In this document: in pieces, positions 1-7,432 of the stretch
Layout of the letters: each line of letters starts with the position of its first letter
Numbering within the stretch: position 1 is the stretch's first letter
NCBI RefSeq assembly: GCF_000717335.1
Contig: NZ_JNYZ01000064.1
Location: 1 to 18,713 of the forward strand
DNA: 18,713 nt
Direction of reading: 5' to 3'
Source of the DNA: Amycolatopsis jejuensis
GTDB lineage: Bacteria > Actinomycetota > Actinomycetes > Mycobacteriales > Pseudonocardiaceae
Program-made: the position numbers and the translations under genes
The notes under the pieces: model-generated
Databases searched by the model: none
Seen by the model: only the letters and a program-made list of their open reading frames with translations
What the model was told of the DNA's origin: nothing

Positions 1-1
1 C

Positions 2-184
2 GGCAGCAACGAAAACACCAACGGCCTGCTCCGCCAGTACTTCCCCAAAAGCACCGACCTCTCAGCCCACACCGCCGAACACCTCGCCGCCGTCGCCGCC
101 CAACTCAACCGCCGCCCCCGCAAAACACTCGACTGGGACACCCCCGCCGAACGCCTCACTACACTCCTCACCCACACCAACTAA
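2..184 (+). mobile_element. IS30-family transposase, C-terminal end (partial)
   Basis: Reading in the second frame from base 2 gives 60 codons ending at TAA 182-184. The peptide opens with GSNENTNGLLRQYFPKSTDL and continues to RPRKTLDWDTPAERL. This is the hallmark C-terminus of IS30-family DDE transposases, in which the Glu of the NENxNG block is the last catalytic acid. The upstream part lies outside the window, so it is unknown whether the whole gene is intact. Bases 185-310 probably include the right end of the element; a GTTGCAACCACCCC stretch sits near 193-206, but I cannot define the terminal inverted repeat without the left end. Family assignment is confident, element identity unknown. 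Confidence 0.9.
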
Positions 185-266
185 CCACCCGCGTTGCAAC
201 CACCCCTGGATGGTAAGGCTGTCCCCACCGTCGTGACGCCGGTCGGCACCATGGTTGCGCCCCCTC

Positions 267-297
267 TCCCGGCCTAGTTTCGGAATGTCAGCCGGGA
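267..297. repeat. Inverted repeat upstream of the DUF2306 gene
   Basis: TCCCGGC (267-273) and GCCGGGA (291-297) are perfect 7-base inverted arms separated by 17 bases. They lie just before the ribosome-binding site of the next gene. The repeat could be an operator or a 5' leader hairpin. No clear -35/-10 pair was found around it. The rest of 185-319 shows nothing else that I can support. Confidence 0.35.
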
Positions 298-319
298 CTA
301 GCGAGGGAGTGTGGCGGAC

Positions 320-1015
320 ATGACGGCGGGGACAGATCTTCGACCACCGAGAGCGACGAAGCCATCCAAGAGCTGGTCGTGGGTAACGCCGCTGGGCCTG
401 CTGGTGGTCGCCTTCCTGGCGTACTCACTGCCGCCGTACCTGGCGTTCGACCCGGCCCAGTCGCGAGTACCGGCGTCGTTCGGCGCGCATTACTGGTTCC
501 TGGTCGGGCACGTGGTGTTCGGGTCGATCGCGATGGTGACCGCGGTGCTGCAGATCTGGCCGTGGATCCGGCGGCGGTACCCGACGCTGCACCGTTACTC
601 CGGCCGGGTGTACGTGTTCGCCGGGGTCCTGCCGTCCGGCCTGATGGCGCTCACGATCGGCGCGGCGAGCCCGTTCGGCCCGGCCACGCGGGCCAGCGAC
701 GTGCTGCTGGCCGTCGTGTGGCTGGGCGTCACGGGCGCTGGCTACCGCGCCGCTCGCGAACGTCGGTTCGGCGACCACCGGCGCTGGATGATCCGCAGTT
801 TCGCGCTCACCATGTCGATCATTCTCAACCGGCTGATCGCACCGCTTGCTGTGATGTTCCTGGAACCCCAGGTACCCACGACCTTCGGCGGCAGCGAAAT
901 TGCGCTGATGCAGTCGGTGTCGGCAATTGCCGCCTGGGTGAGCTGGACCCTGGCCTTGATGGGCGCACAGCTTTGGCTGGACCGGAAACCTACTTCTGCA
1001 AAGATCGCGCGATAA
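320..1015 (+). CDS. DUF2306-type multi-pass membrane protein
   Basis: This encodes a 231-residue hydrophobic protein with about six membrane segments (roughly residues 22-42, 58-80, 94-112, 126-144, 160-180 and 196-217). Two conserved blocks, HRYSGRVYV near 91-99 and DHRRWMIRSFAL near 152-163, match the DUF2306 family of predicted integral membrane proteins. That family has no established function; a redox or haem-associated role is only speculation. ATG 320 is preferred over GTG 311 because the GAGGGAG ribosome-binding site at 303-309 lies 10 bases before the ATG but almost touches the GTG. The 3' end overlaps the convergent acyl-CoA dehydrogenase gene by 26 bases. The gene appears monocistronic. 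Confidence 0.75.
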   Translation: MTAGTDLRPPRATKPSKSWSWVTPLGLLVVAFLAYSLPPYLAFDPAQSRVPASFGAHYWFLVGHVVFGSIAMVTAVLQIWPWIRRRYPTLHRYSGRVYVFAGVLPSGLMALTIGAASPFGPATRASDVLLAVVWLGVTGAGYRAARERRFGDHRRWMIRSFALTMSIILNRLIAPLAVMFLEPQVPTTFGGSEIALMQSVSAIAAWVSWTLALMGAQLWLDRKPTSAKIAR

Positions 1016-2129
1016 TGGTCCGCTGAATCTCCGACGCGCCTTCGTAAATACGCGGCGCCCGGACCTCGCGGTAGAGGTGCTCCAGCAGGTGACCTCGCCG
1101 CAAGGCCCGGGCGCCGTGCAGCTGTACCGCCTGGTCCACCACGTATTGCGCGGACTCCGTCGCGAACAGTTTTGCCATAGCCGCACGTCCGGCCAGATTC
1201 TGTTCGCCCGCGTCGTAGGCTGCGGCAGCTGCGTACACCAGCAGTCGCGAGGCTTCCGTGCGCGTCGCCATTTCCGCCATCGTGTGCGCCACCGTTTGCT
1301 GCTTCACCAACGGCCCACCGAATGCTTCGCGCGACGCCGTATAGCTCACCGTTGCGTCCAATGCGGCTTGCGCCATCCCGACCGCGAAGGCACCGACACT
1401 CGGCCGGAACAAATCCAGCGTCCGCATGGCAACGACAAATCCGCGGTTTTCCTCGCCCAGCAGCTCATTCCGGTGCACCCGGACGCCGTCGAACACCACG
1501 GTGCCGATCGGATGCGGGCTCACGAGATCGAGGTGCTCGCCACTCACGCCAGCCCGATCCCCGGGAACCACAAAAGCGCTCACCCCGCGTGACCCGGCAT
1601 CCGGCGTCGTCCGGGCGAAAACAGTGTAGAAATCGGCTTCCGGCGCGTTCGAGATCCACATCTTGGTGCCGGTGAGCCGCCAGCCGTCCCCGTCGGGTTC
1701 AGCCGCCAGCTGCAGTGCGGCGGCGTCCGAACCAGCCTCCGGTTCGGTGAGTGCGAAGGCCGCCACCGCGTCACCCGCTGCCACTGCGGGCAGCCAACGC
1801 TGGACCTGTTCGTCCAAACCGGACTGCAGGACCGGGTAGCTTCCCAATCCCTGCAACGCCAACGCGGTCTCGGCCTCGGTGCTCTGGGTCGCGAGGGCTT
1901 CCCGAAGCAGGCACAGGTCGGTCGCTGCGGCCTGCCGAGTCGGCTGTCCACTTTCGACCCCGGGGAACAGCCGCGCCAGCAAACCGTGCGCACCCATGGC
2001 CTTGAGCAGCGGCCGGTTGACTGCGCCCTCCTCCCCGGCGGCAGCCAGCGCGACGAGCTGCTCGGCGGCGATCTGCCGCACGGACGCTGCGTACGCGGTC
2101 TGTTCCGGCGTGAATGCGAAGGCGTTCAT
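990..2129 (-). CDS. Acyl-CoA dehydrogenase
   Basis: This is a 379-residue FAD enzyme of the acyl-CoA dehydrogenase superfamily, which catalyses alpha,beta-oxidation of an acyl-CoA and passes electrons to an electron-transfer flavoprotein. The flavin-binding signature AFALTEPEAGSD lies at 124-135 and KMWISN near 156-161. The C-terminal IYEGASEIQ block carries Glu363 at the position of the catalytic base of short-chain family members. Length is normal. ATG 2129-2127 overlaps the TGA of the upstream fusion flavoprotein (ATGA), so the two are almost certainly translationally coupled; the longer upstream reading frame is only antisense/overlap sequence. Context suggests the substrate is a partly dearomatised cyclic acyl-CoA or a ring-opened product, which is inference. 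Substrate cannot be read from the sequence. Confidence 0.92.
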   Translation of the reverse strand: MNAFAFTPEQTAYAASVRQIAAEQLVALAAAGEEGAVNRPLLKAMGAHGLLARLFPGVESGQPTRQAAATDLCLLREALATQSTEAETALALQGLGSYPVLQSGLDEQVQRWLPAVAAGDAVAAFALTEPEAGSDAAALQLAAEPDGDGWRLTGTKMWISNAPEADFYTVFARTTPDAGSRGVSAFVVPGDRAGVSGEHLDLVSPHPIGTVVFDGVRVHRNELLGEENRGFVVAMRTLDLFRPSVGAFAVGMAQAALDATVSYTASREAFGGPLVKQQTVAHTMAEMATRTEASRLLVYAAAAAYDAGEQNLAGRAAMAKLFATESAQYVVDQAVQLHGARALRRGHLLEHLYREVRAPRIYEGASEIQRTIIARSLQK

Positions 2130-4477
2130 CGGGCACTCTCCGGTCGCCAGCGGGCATGTGCGGTCTGGTGGCCGCCGGTGCGGACCAGGTCCAGCCGCGG
2201 CTCGGGGCCGTCCGAACGGCCGGTCTGCGGCGGCCGTTTCCCGGCTGCCCACTGCTTCGGCCACGCCATCGGGTACTCCTGCGCGGCCGCCGCGTGCAGT
2301 GTCCACTGTGGATTGAACAGGTGGGTCCGGCCGAGGGCGCACAGATCCGCGCGACCGGCCAGGATGAGCGAGTTCACGTCGTCGTACGAGGAAATCGCGC
2401 CGACCGCGATCACTGCCGTGCCATAGCGAAGTCCGACCTCGTTGCGAATCCGGTCCGCGTACGGCGTCTGGTAGCTACGCCCGAACTTCGGCTCTTCCTC
2501 GCTCACGACCTGGCCGGTGGACACGTCGATGGCCGCCGCGCCGTGTTCGGCGAACGCTTTCGCGATGGCCACCGCTTCGTCGGCGTCGTTGCCGCCCTCG
2601 AACCAGTCAGTCGCCGAAATACGCACCGTCAGCGGCCGGTCGGCGGGCCAGACTTCCCGCATTGCGTCGAACACCTCGAGCGGGAAACGCAGCCGGTTTT
2701 CCGGTGAACCGCCGTATTGATCGGTGCGATGGTTCGTGAGCGGGGAGAGGAACGACGACAGCAGATAGCCGTGCGCACAGTGCAGTTCCAGCAGGTCGAA
2801 CCCGGCCCGCGCGGCCGACTTCGTTGCCGCGACGAACTGGTCGCGAATCTCCGCCAATTCCGCCACACTCAGCGCACGCGGCGTCTGGTTGTTCGGCGAA
2901 TACGGCAGCGGCGAGGGCGCGCAGACCTCCCAGTTGCCTTCCGGCAACGGGTCGTCGATCCCGTCCCACATCAGTTTCGTGGAACCCTTGCGCCCGGAAT
3001 GTCCCAGCTGCAGCCCGATTTTCGCCGGAGTTTCGCGGTGCACGAACTCGACGATCCGCTGCCACGCGCTTTCCTGCTCGGCGTTGTACAGCCCGGGGCA
3101 GCCCGGCGTGATCCGGCCCTCGGCGGACACGCAGATCATTTCCGTCATGACCATTCCGGCCCCGCCGAGCGCCTTGCTTCCCAAGTGCACCAGGTGGAAT
3201 TCGCCGGGAACGCCGTCGACCGAGGAGTACATGTCCATCGGCGACACCACGATCCGGTTCGGCAGCTCCAGCGAACCGATTTTCACCGGCTGGAACATCG
3301 GCGGCGCGACCGAAGTGCCGAGCGACCCGGCAAACCATTCGTCGAGCGACGCAGCGAATTCACGGTCCCGCAGCTTCAGATTGTCGTAAGTGACGCGGCG
3401 GCTGCGGGTAAGAATGTTGAACGCGAACTGCTCCGGTTCCTGGTCCGTGTACTGCCCCAGGTTCTCGAACCACTCCAGGCTCGCCTGCGCGGCCCGCTGC
3501 GTGGACGCGACCACCGGACGTCGCTCTTCTTCATACGCGGCAAGGGCTTCCGGCACGCTCGGCTGCTCGTGCAGGCACGCGGCCAGCGCAAGCGCGTCCT
3601 CCATCGCGAGCTTCGTGCCCGACCCGATGGAGAAATGCGCGGTGTGCGCGGCGTCGCCGAGCAGCACCACGTTGTCGTGGACCCAGTTCTCGCAGCGGAC
3701 GGTGCCGAACGTGGCCCACTTGGAGTTGTTGGCCAGCAGCTGGTGCCCGTCGAAGATGTCGCCGCAGAGCTGGCGGATCAGCTCGATCGACTTCTCGTCG
3801 CTCTCGCCCGGCCCGAGCCCGGTGGCGGCGATCGGCCCGAACGCGCGCTGCCAGACGTCCTCGTGCATCTCGAGGATGAATGTGCTGCCGTCGCTGCCGT
3901 ATGGATACCCGTGGACCTGCATGACCCCGTACGGCGTTTCCAGGATGTAGAACTTGAACGCGTCGAAGACGAGGTCGGTGCCCAGCCAGATGTACCGGCA
4001 TTGCCGCGTCTCGACGGTCGGCCGGAACGAGTCGGCGAACGCCGCCCGCATGGCCGAGTTCACGCCGTCGGCGGCGATCACGAGGTCGTACTCCGCCGCC
4101 AGCTCCGCGGGGTCCGGCGCGAGCGTCTGGAACCGGACATCAATGCCCATTTCGCGGCACCGCTGCTGCAGGATCGCCAGCAGCCGCTTCCGGCTCATCG
4201 CGGCGAACCCGTGTCCACCGGATGTCGAGACGGTGCCGCGATAGTGCACGTCGATGTCGTCCCATCGCGCGAACTCCCGGCTCATCGCCTCGTGGACGGC
4301 CGCGTCGGCGTGTTCGATTCCGCCGAGCGTCTCGTCGGAGAAGACGACGCCGAAGCCGAACGTGTCGTCCGGCGCGTTGCGCTCCCAGACCGTGATCTCG
4401 TGGTCCGGGCCGAGTTGTTTCGCGAGCACGGCGAAGTAGAGGCCCGCAGGCCCACCGCCGACGACTGATATCCGCAC
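2126..4477 (-). CDS. Bifunctional FAD monooxygenase / Old Yellow Enzyme fusion (salicylyl-CoA 5-hydroxylase or 2-aminobenzoyl-CoA monooxygenase/reductase family)
   Basis: The 783-residue protein fuses two flavin domains. Residues 1-380 form a class A FAD hydroxylase, with GGGPAG at 7-12 for the ADP part of FAD and GDAAH at 274-278 for its ribityl/pyrophosphate part. Residues 394-740 form an Old Yellow Enzyme FMN barrel, with HCAH at 566-569 and YGGS at 588-591. This architecture is known for salicylyl-CoA 5-hydroxylases and for 2-aminobenzoyl-CoA monooxygenase/reductase, which hydroxylates and then reduces the ring. Sequence alone does not separate the two substrates. The start is GTG 4477, with almost no leader after the likely promoter. 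It is coupled by ATGA to the acyl-CoA dehydrogenase. No aryl-CoA ligase is present, so the substrate thioester must be made elsewhere. Confidence 0.9.
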   Translation of the reverse strand: MRISVVGGGPAGLYFAVLAKQLGPDHEITVWERNAPDDTFGFGVVFSDETLGGIEHADAAVHEAMSREFARWDDIDVHYRGTVSTSGGHGFAAMSRKRLLAILQQRCREMGIDVRFQTLAPDPAELAAEYDLVIAADGVNSAMRAAFADSFRPTVETRQCRYIWLGTDLVFDAFKFYILETPYGVMQVHGYPYGSDGSTFILEMHEDVWQRAFGPIAATGLGPGESDEKSIELIRQLCGDIFDGHQLLANNSKWATFGTVRCENWVHDNVVLLGDAAHTAHFSIGSGTKLAMEDALALAACLHEQPSVPEALAAYEEERRPVVASTQRAAQASLEWFENLGQYTDQEPEQFAFNILTRSRRVTYDNLKLRDREFAASLDEWFAGSLGTSVAPPMFQPVKIGSLELPNRIVVSPMDMYSSVDGVPGEFHLVHLGSKALGGAGMVMTEMICVSAEGRITPGCPGLYNAEQESAWQRIVEFVHRETPAKIGLQLGHSGRKGSTKLMWDGIDDPLPEGNWEVCAPSPLPYSPNNQTPRALSVAELAEIRDQFVAATKSAARAGFDLLELHCAHGYLLSSFLSPLTNHRTDQYGGSPENRLRFPLEVFDAMREVWPADRPLTVRISATDWFEGGNDADEAVAIAKAFAEHGAAAIDVSTGQVVSEEEPKFGRSYQTPYADRIRNEVGLRYGTAVIAVGAISSYDDVNSLILAGRADLCALGRTHLFNPQWTLHAAAAQEYPMAWPKQWAAGKRPPQTGRSDGPEPRLDLVRTGGHQTAHARWRPESAR

Positions 4478-4485
4478 CCACCCAG

Positions 4486-4513
4486 GTTATGTTGTTTACC
4501 GCACGGTCGTCAA
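4486..4513 (-). promoter_or_regulatory. Candidate promoter of the fusion flavoprotein operon
   Basis: On the minus strand TTGACG (4513-4508) is followed, after 16 bases, by CATAAC (4491-4486). Only 8 bases remain before the GTG start at 4477, so the transcript would be nearly leaderless. Hexamer match is good at -35 and moderate at -10. Confidence 0.5.
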
Positions 4514-4521
4514 GAAGACGA
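4507..4521. promoter_or_regulatory. Candidate operator between divergent flavoprotein and Rid genes
   Basis: TCGTC (4507-4511) and GACGA (4517-4521) form a perfect 5-base inverted repeat around AAGAA. It overlaps the proposed minus-strand -35 box and lies just upstream of the plus-strand -10-like TACGCT at 4531-4536. A regulator bound here could control both directions. The nearby PaaX protein is the obvious candidate, but the repeat is short. Confidence 0.4.
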
Positions 4522-4543
4522 TAGATGGGTTACGCTCCCGGGC

Positions 4544-4936
4544 ATGGAACGGATCAATCCCCCCGAGCTCGGCAAGCCGTCCGGGTTCTCGCACGCGGTC
4601 GCGGCCGAGGGCCGGTTCGTGTTCCTCGCCGGGCAGACCGCGCTGGACCCCGAGGGCCGGATCGTCGGCGACGGCGTGGTGGAGCAGTTCGAGCACGCGC
4701 TCGGCAACCTGCTCACCGCGTTGCGTGCGGCCGGTGGCGAGCCCGCGGACCTGTGCAGCCTCACCGTGTACATCGTCGACATGGACGACTACAAGGCGCA
4801 CGCCCGTGACATCGGCCGGGTCTGGAAGCGGCTGGCCGGCGCGGATTACCCGGCGATGGCCGGCATCGGGGTACGGCGGCTGTGGGACGTCGAAGCGCTG
4901 GTGGAAGTGCAGGGCTTCGCCGTGGTCAACCGCTGA
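4544..4936 (+). CDS. Rid-family (YjgF/YER057c/UK114) protein, non-archetypal
   Basis: This 130-residue protein shows the Rid fold pattern, with FVFLAGQTALDPEG near 26-38, EQFEHALGNLLTAL near 48-60 and VEVQGFAVV at the C-terminus. Archetypal RidA enzymes hydrolyse reactive enamine/imine intermediates and need an Arg in the PAR motif (Arg105 in E. coli). Here the motif reads PAMAGIGV, with Met105 in that place, while the downstream Glu (121) is kept. Imine deaminase activity is therefore doubtful. ATG 4544 has no clear Shine-Dalgarno sequence and TACGCT at 4531-4536 is a possible -10, suggesting leaderless translation. The gene diverges from the fusion flavoprotein and converges with the paaX-like gene (11-base overlap). 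A role in the same aromatic pathway is inferred from position. Confidence 0.88.
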   Translation: MERINPPELGKPSGFSHAVAAEGRFVFLAGQTALDPEGRIVGDGVVEQFEHALGNLLTALRAAGGEPADLCSLTVYIVDMDDYKAHARDIGRVWKRLAGADYPAMAGIGVRRLWDVEALVEVQGFAVVNR

Positions 4937-5774
4937 GAACCTGCCCGAGATACGTGCGCGCGGCGTCCTCGAGCCGGTCGTGCAGGGCGAAGAACACCTC
5001 CGCGGCGCGGATGCCGGACCATCCGGCGGGCAGCAGCTCGGCGGGCAGGCACGGGTCGAGGTACGGCATCCGCCGCCAGCCGGTGAGCACGCGCAGGTAG
5101 TCGGCGAACGCCTCGTCGGCGGGGGTGGTGCGGCGGCGCTGCCAGCGGCGCAAGGCCGGTTCGTGCTCGTCGAGGAAGGCCGTGTACAGCTCGTCGAGCT
5201 GGTCCAGGTCCCACCACTCGTGCACCTTGTCTCGCGGGTCGCCGAAGGCGAGGTGCTCGGCGCGGAACAGGTCGGCGTACTCGGCGAGGCCGAGCCGCGT
5301 CAAGGTGCCGACGGTGACCTCGTACAGGTGCGCGGGCGCGATCCAGACGCCGGAGGAAGCCGTGCCGAAACCGAGCCGGGACAGCTGGGTCCGCAGTACG
5401 TGCCGCTTGTGCCGTTCGGTTTCCGGCACCGAGAACACCGCCAGCAGCCAGCCGTCGGCGAGCTTCGCGCGGTCGCGGCGGAAGATCCGTTCGTCCCCTT
5501 CGCGCAGTAATTCCAGGGCGGTACCGGACAATTCGTACCCGGCGGCCCCGTCGCGGCGCACGGCTTCGAGCACCGCGCGGCGCTTCAGCCGGGAGATCGA
5601 CGACCGCACGGCAGGCTCGTCCACCCCGACCGCGGCGAGCACGTCGATCAGCGAGGCGACGGACAGCCACTCGCCGCCTGCCTGGTGGTGCACGCCATAA
5701 ACCGACACGATGAGATGGCGGGGCTGGGCGGCACGCCCGGCGTCGACATCGGTTGTTTCCGGTACGGCCGTCAC
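4926..5774 (-). CDS. PaaX-family transcriptional repressor
   Basis: The 282-residue protein begins with HLIVSVYGVHHQAG and a winged-helix region covering about residues 20-90, including AVRSSISRLKRRAVLEAVRRDG. It continues with the FSVPETERHKRHVLRTQLSRLGFG block and the SSGVWIAP block typical of PaaX proteins, followed by the PaaX C-terminal domain. Family members repress aromatic CoA-thioester catabolic genes and are relieved by an aryl-CoA such as phenylacetyl-CoA in E. coli. Here the neighbouring aromatic-CoA fusion enzyme suggests salicylyl-CoA or 2-aminobenzoyl-CoA as effector, which is inference. GTG 5774 is chosen as the start because family similarity begins shortly after it and TATGGT (5786-5781) lies 6 bases upstream as a leaderless -10. 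Confidence 0.88.
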   Translation of the reverse strand: MTAVPETTDVDAGRAAQPRHLIVSVYGVHHQAGGEWLSVASLIDVLAAVGVDEPAVRSSISRLKRRAVLEAVRRDGAAGYELSGTALELLREGDERIFRRDRAKLADGWLLAVFSVPETERHKRHVLRTQLSRLGFGTASSGVWIAPAHLYEVTVGTLTRLGLAEYADLFRAEHLAFGDPRDKVHEWWDLDQLDELYTAFLDEHEPALRRWQRRRTTPADEAFADYLRVLTGWRRMPYLDPCLPAELLPAGWSGIRAAEVFFALHDRLEDAARTYLGQVLSG

Positions 5775-5780
5775 TCGGTC

Positions 5781-5816
5781 ACCATAACAAGCGGACCCGG
5801 GCGGGGCGGGTAGCAT
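5781..5816. promoter_or_regulatory. Divergent -10 elements of the paaX-like and GNAT genes
   Basis: The 52-base gap between the two divergent starts holds TATGGT on the minus strand (5786-5781) and TAGCAT on the plus strand (5811-5816). They lie 6 and 10 bases before GTG 5774 and ATG 5827. Neither gene has a convincing ribosome-binding site, so both transcripts may be leaderless. The -35 boxes are not obvious. Confidence 0.35.
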
Positions 5817-5826
5817 TTTCCTCGCC

Positions 5827-6498
5827 ATGGCGTTTGTGAGCGAAGCACCTTTGGTGAGCAGGCTGACCCGCCGCGGCCGGCTCATGGCGAAACGCACCTG
5901 CGACCGCCGGGGGCACGCCTTCGCGCTCGGCCGGTTCCTCTTTCGCACCCCCACGGCGTGGGAGTACGCAGCCGCCGTCGCCTGCGGCAGTGATCCCGAC
6001 GCCCAGCGCTGGCTCGGCTGGCTGCCCGGGTCGGTGGTGGCCGAACCGATGCGGACCGAGGCACTGCGGGTCACGCCGGGCACCGGTCCGGAATGGACGA
6101 AGCCGGACCCGCAGTCGGTGGACGTCGTCGCGATCGACCTCACGGCGGGCCGTTGCGCGGGTCTCGTGAGTGTGCACGCAGGCGAGGACGGCGGCCCGGA
6201 AACCGGCGGTTACCTCGCCCCCGGCTACCGCGGCCACGGCTTCGGACGGGAGCTGTTCGCGGCCGGTCTCGTGCTGGCGCACGAACACCTGGGCCTTTCG
6301 CGGGTCCGGGCAGGCGCGGAGGTCGGCAACGTCGCGAGCGGACGGTCGTTGGAAGCCGCCGGGTTGCGCCGGGTGGCGGGGCCGCCGCACTACACGCTGC
6401 CGAATGGCCGGGCCGGTGCGGCTTGGTGGTACCAGCACGACGTCGCGTGGCCTCGGCAGTGCGGGGGTCCGCAGGCGCAGTGGCTGAGCGTTTCCTAG
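5827..6498 (+). CDS. GNAT-family N-acetyltransferase
   Basis: The 223-residue protein has a recognisable GNAT acetyl-CoA fold in its second half. GGYLAPGYRGHGFGRELF near 127-144 contains the RGHGFG pyrophosphate loop (motif A, Q/RxxGxG/A), and AGAEVGNVASGRSLEAAGLRRV near 163-184 is the motif B region of RimJ/RimL-type enzymes. The first 60 residues, rich in Arg, are less typical. The acceptor substrate cannot be predicted. ATG 5827 is probably leaderless. The stop overlaps the convergent MarR gene by 4 bases. Confidence 0.85.
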   Translation: MAFVSEAPLVSRLTRRGRLMAKRTCDRRGHAFALGRFLFRTPTAWEYAAAVACGSDPDAQRWLGWLPGSVVAEPMRTEALRVTPGTGPEWTKPDPQSVDVVAIDLTAGRCAGLVSVHAGEDGGPETGGYLAPGYRGHGFGRELFAAGLVLAHEHLGLSRVRAGAEVGNVASGRSLEAAGLRRVAGPPHYTLPNGRAGAAWWYQHDVAWPRQCGGPQAQWLSVS

Positions 6499-6941
6499 CC
6501 GTACTGTTCGAAGACCTTCAGCGTGTTGATCACCAACGCGCGTTCAGCCGGGCTGAGCGGGGTGAGCGCGTGCTGCCACGCCTTCGCGCCGCGCGCGAGC
6601 CATGCGTCCACTGCCGGACGCTTCTCCTCGCTGATGCTCACGATCGTGCGGCGCCGGTCGTCCTGGTCCTCGGTGCGTTCCAGTACCCCCTGGCGGGACA
6701 GATCGCCGACCATCAGGCTCGCCGTCGTGGGTGCGACCTCCAGCCGTCCGGCCAGTTCGGTGACTGTCATCGGGCCGTCGAACAGCAGGTAGGCCAGCAG
6801 GGACAGATGCCGTGGCGCGAGGGAGACGTCGTCGAGTTCCGGGGGCGGCGGCGTCCGCTTCGCGCGCCCGACCAGTCGGGGCATGAGCAGCAGCAGCTCG
6901 CGCACCCCGTCCTCGACACTCGGACCCGGTTCGGTGGCCAT
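6495..6941 (-). CDS. MarR-family transcriptional regulator
   Basis: The 148-residue protein has a winged helix at about residues 45-110, with the recognition-helix region LAGRLEVAPTTASLMVGDLSRQG and the wing DQDDRRRTIVSI at about 93-104, both diagnostic of MarR. A short basic/Pro-rich linker (KRTPPPPELDD) precedes the DNA-binding part. ATG 6941 is chosen because upstream codons lack family character and TACTGT (6953-6948), 6 bases before it, fits a leaderless -10. The gene diverges from the F420-type nitroreductase, with an inverted repeat between them, so it likely regulates itself and that enzyme. MarR proteins usually respond to phenolic or oxidant ligands; the ligand here is unknown. Confidence 0.9.
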   Translation of the reverse strand: MATEPGPSVEDGVRELLLLMPRLVGRAKRTPPPPELDDVSLAPRHLSLLAYLLFDGPMTVTELAGRLEVAPTTASLMVGDLSRQGVLERTEDQDDRRRTIVSISEEKRPAVDAWLARGAKAWQHALTPLSPAERALVINTLKVFEQYG

Positions 6942-6965
6942 GCCGCGACAGTACCGGCGTGGGTG

Positions 6966-6995
6966 TTGACAGCCCGACTGGCGGAATTCTAGGTT
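6966..6995 (+). promoter_or_regulatory. Sigma-70-like promoter of the F420-type nitroreductase gene
   Basis: TTGACA (6966-6971), an 18-base spacer and TAGGTT (6990-6995) make one of the clearest housekeeping promoters in the window. Transcription would start near 7002, giving a short leader with a GGGGAG ribosome-binding site at 7015-7020, 6 bases before ATG 7027. Confidence 0.65.
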
Positions 6996-6996
6996 C

Positions 6997-7013
6997 GTTG
7001 TCGCATCAACAAC
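6997..7013. promoter_or_regulatory. Candidate MarR operator
   Basis: GTTGT (6997-7001) and ACAAC (7009-7013) are perfect inverted arms around 7 bases. The total size of 17 bases fits a MarR dimer. It lies directly after the -10 of the divergent nitroreductase gene, over the predicted transcription start, so binding should block transcription. Confidence 0.5.
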
Positions 7014-7026
7014 AGGGGAGTGGCAG

Positions 7027-7431
7027 ATGTCAGACCAGAACCAGGCCATCATCGAAGAGTTCCGCGCGAACAGCGGCAAGGTCGGCGGCTACTTCGAGGG
7101 CAAGACCCTGCTGCTGCTCACCCACACCGGCGCGAAAAGCGGTGCGCAGCGCATCACCCCGCTCGTCTACACGACCGACGGCGACCGGCTGGTGATCACC
7201 CCGACCAACGCCGGTGCGGACACCAATTCCGCCTGGTACCACAACGTCATCGCGCATCCTGGGGTGACGGTCGAGGTCGGCACCGACACGTTCCCGGTCA
7301 CCGCGAAGGTGGTCGAGGACCGGGCCGAGCGCGACCGGCTGTACGCCGGGTTCGTCGCCGCCATCCCGACCTTCGCGGACTACGAGAAGAAGACCGACCG
7401 GGTGATCCCGGTGGTCGTTCTCGAACGCTGA
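7027..7431 (+). CDS. Nitroreductase-family deazaflavin (F420)-dependent oxidoreductase
   Basis: The 134-residue protein matches the small split-barrel Ddn/F420-dependent quinone reductase family. HTGAKSGAQRITPLVY (33-48) and SAWYHNVIAHPGVTVEV (68-84) are the family's signature blocks; the G-x-K/R-S-G segment contacts the cofactor phosphates. Members use reduced F420 to reduce quinones, nitro compounds or unsaturated lactones. The length is near complete, with no extra membrane-anchoring N-terminus. Start ATG 7027 has a strong GGGGAG site. It is divergent from MarR and likely controlled by it, which suggests a stress- or xenobiotic-induced reductase. Its stop lies one base from the stop of the convergent FAD oxidase gene. 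Confidence 0.9.
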   Translation: MSDQNQAIIEEFRANSGKVGGYFEGKTLLLLTHTGAKSGAQRITPLVYTTDGDRLVITPTNAGADTNSAWYHNVIAHPGVTVEVGTDTFPVTAKVVEDRAERDRLYAGFVAAIPTFADYEKKTDRVIPVVVLER

Positions 7432-7432
7432 A

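Noticed and set aside
2717..4468. A 583-codon open frame on the plus strand
   Set aside because: It is antisense to the fusion flavoprotein, is rich in Arg and shows no family motif. High-GC third positions commonly keep such shadow frames open.
2126..4477. A possible fusion error joining two separate genes
   Set aside because: The FAD-hydroxylase plus Old Yellow Enzyme architecture is the normal one for this family, and the frame is open throughout.
5775..6143. N-terminal extension of the PaaX frame
   Set aside because: It runs antisense through the GNAT gene. PaaX similarity begins just after GTG 5774, where a leaderless -10 is present.
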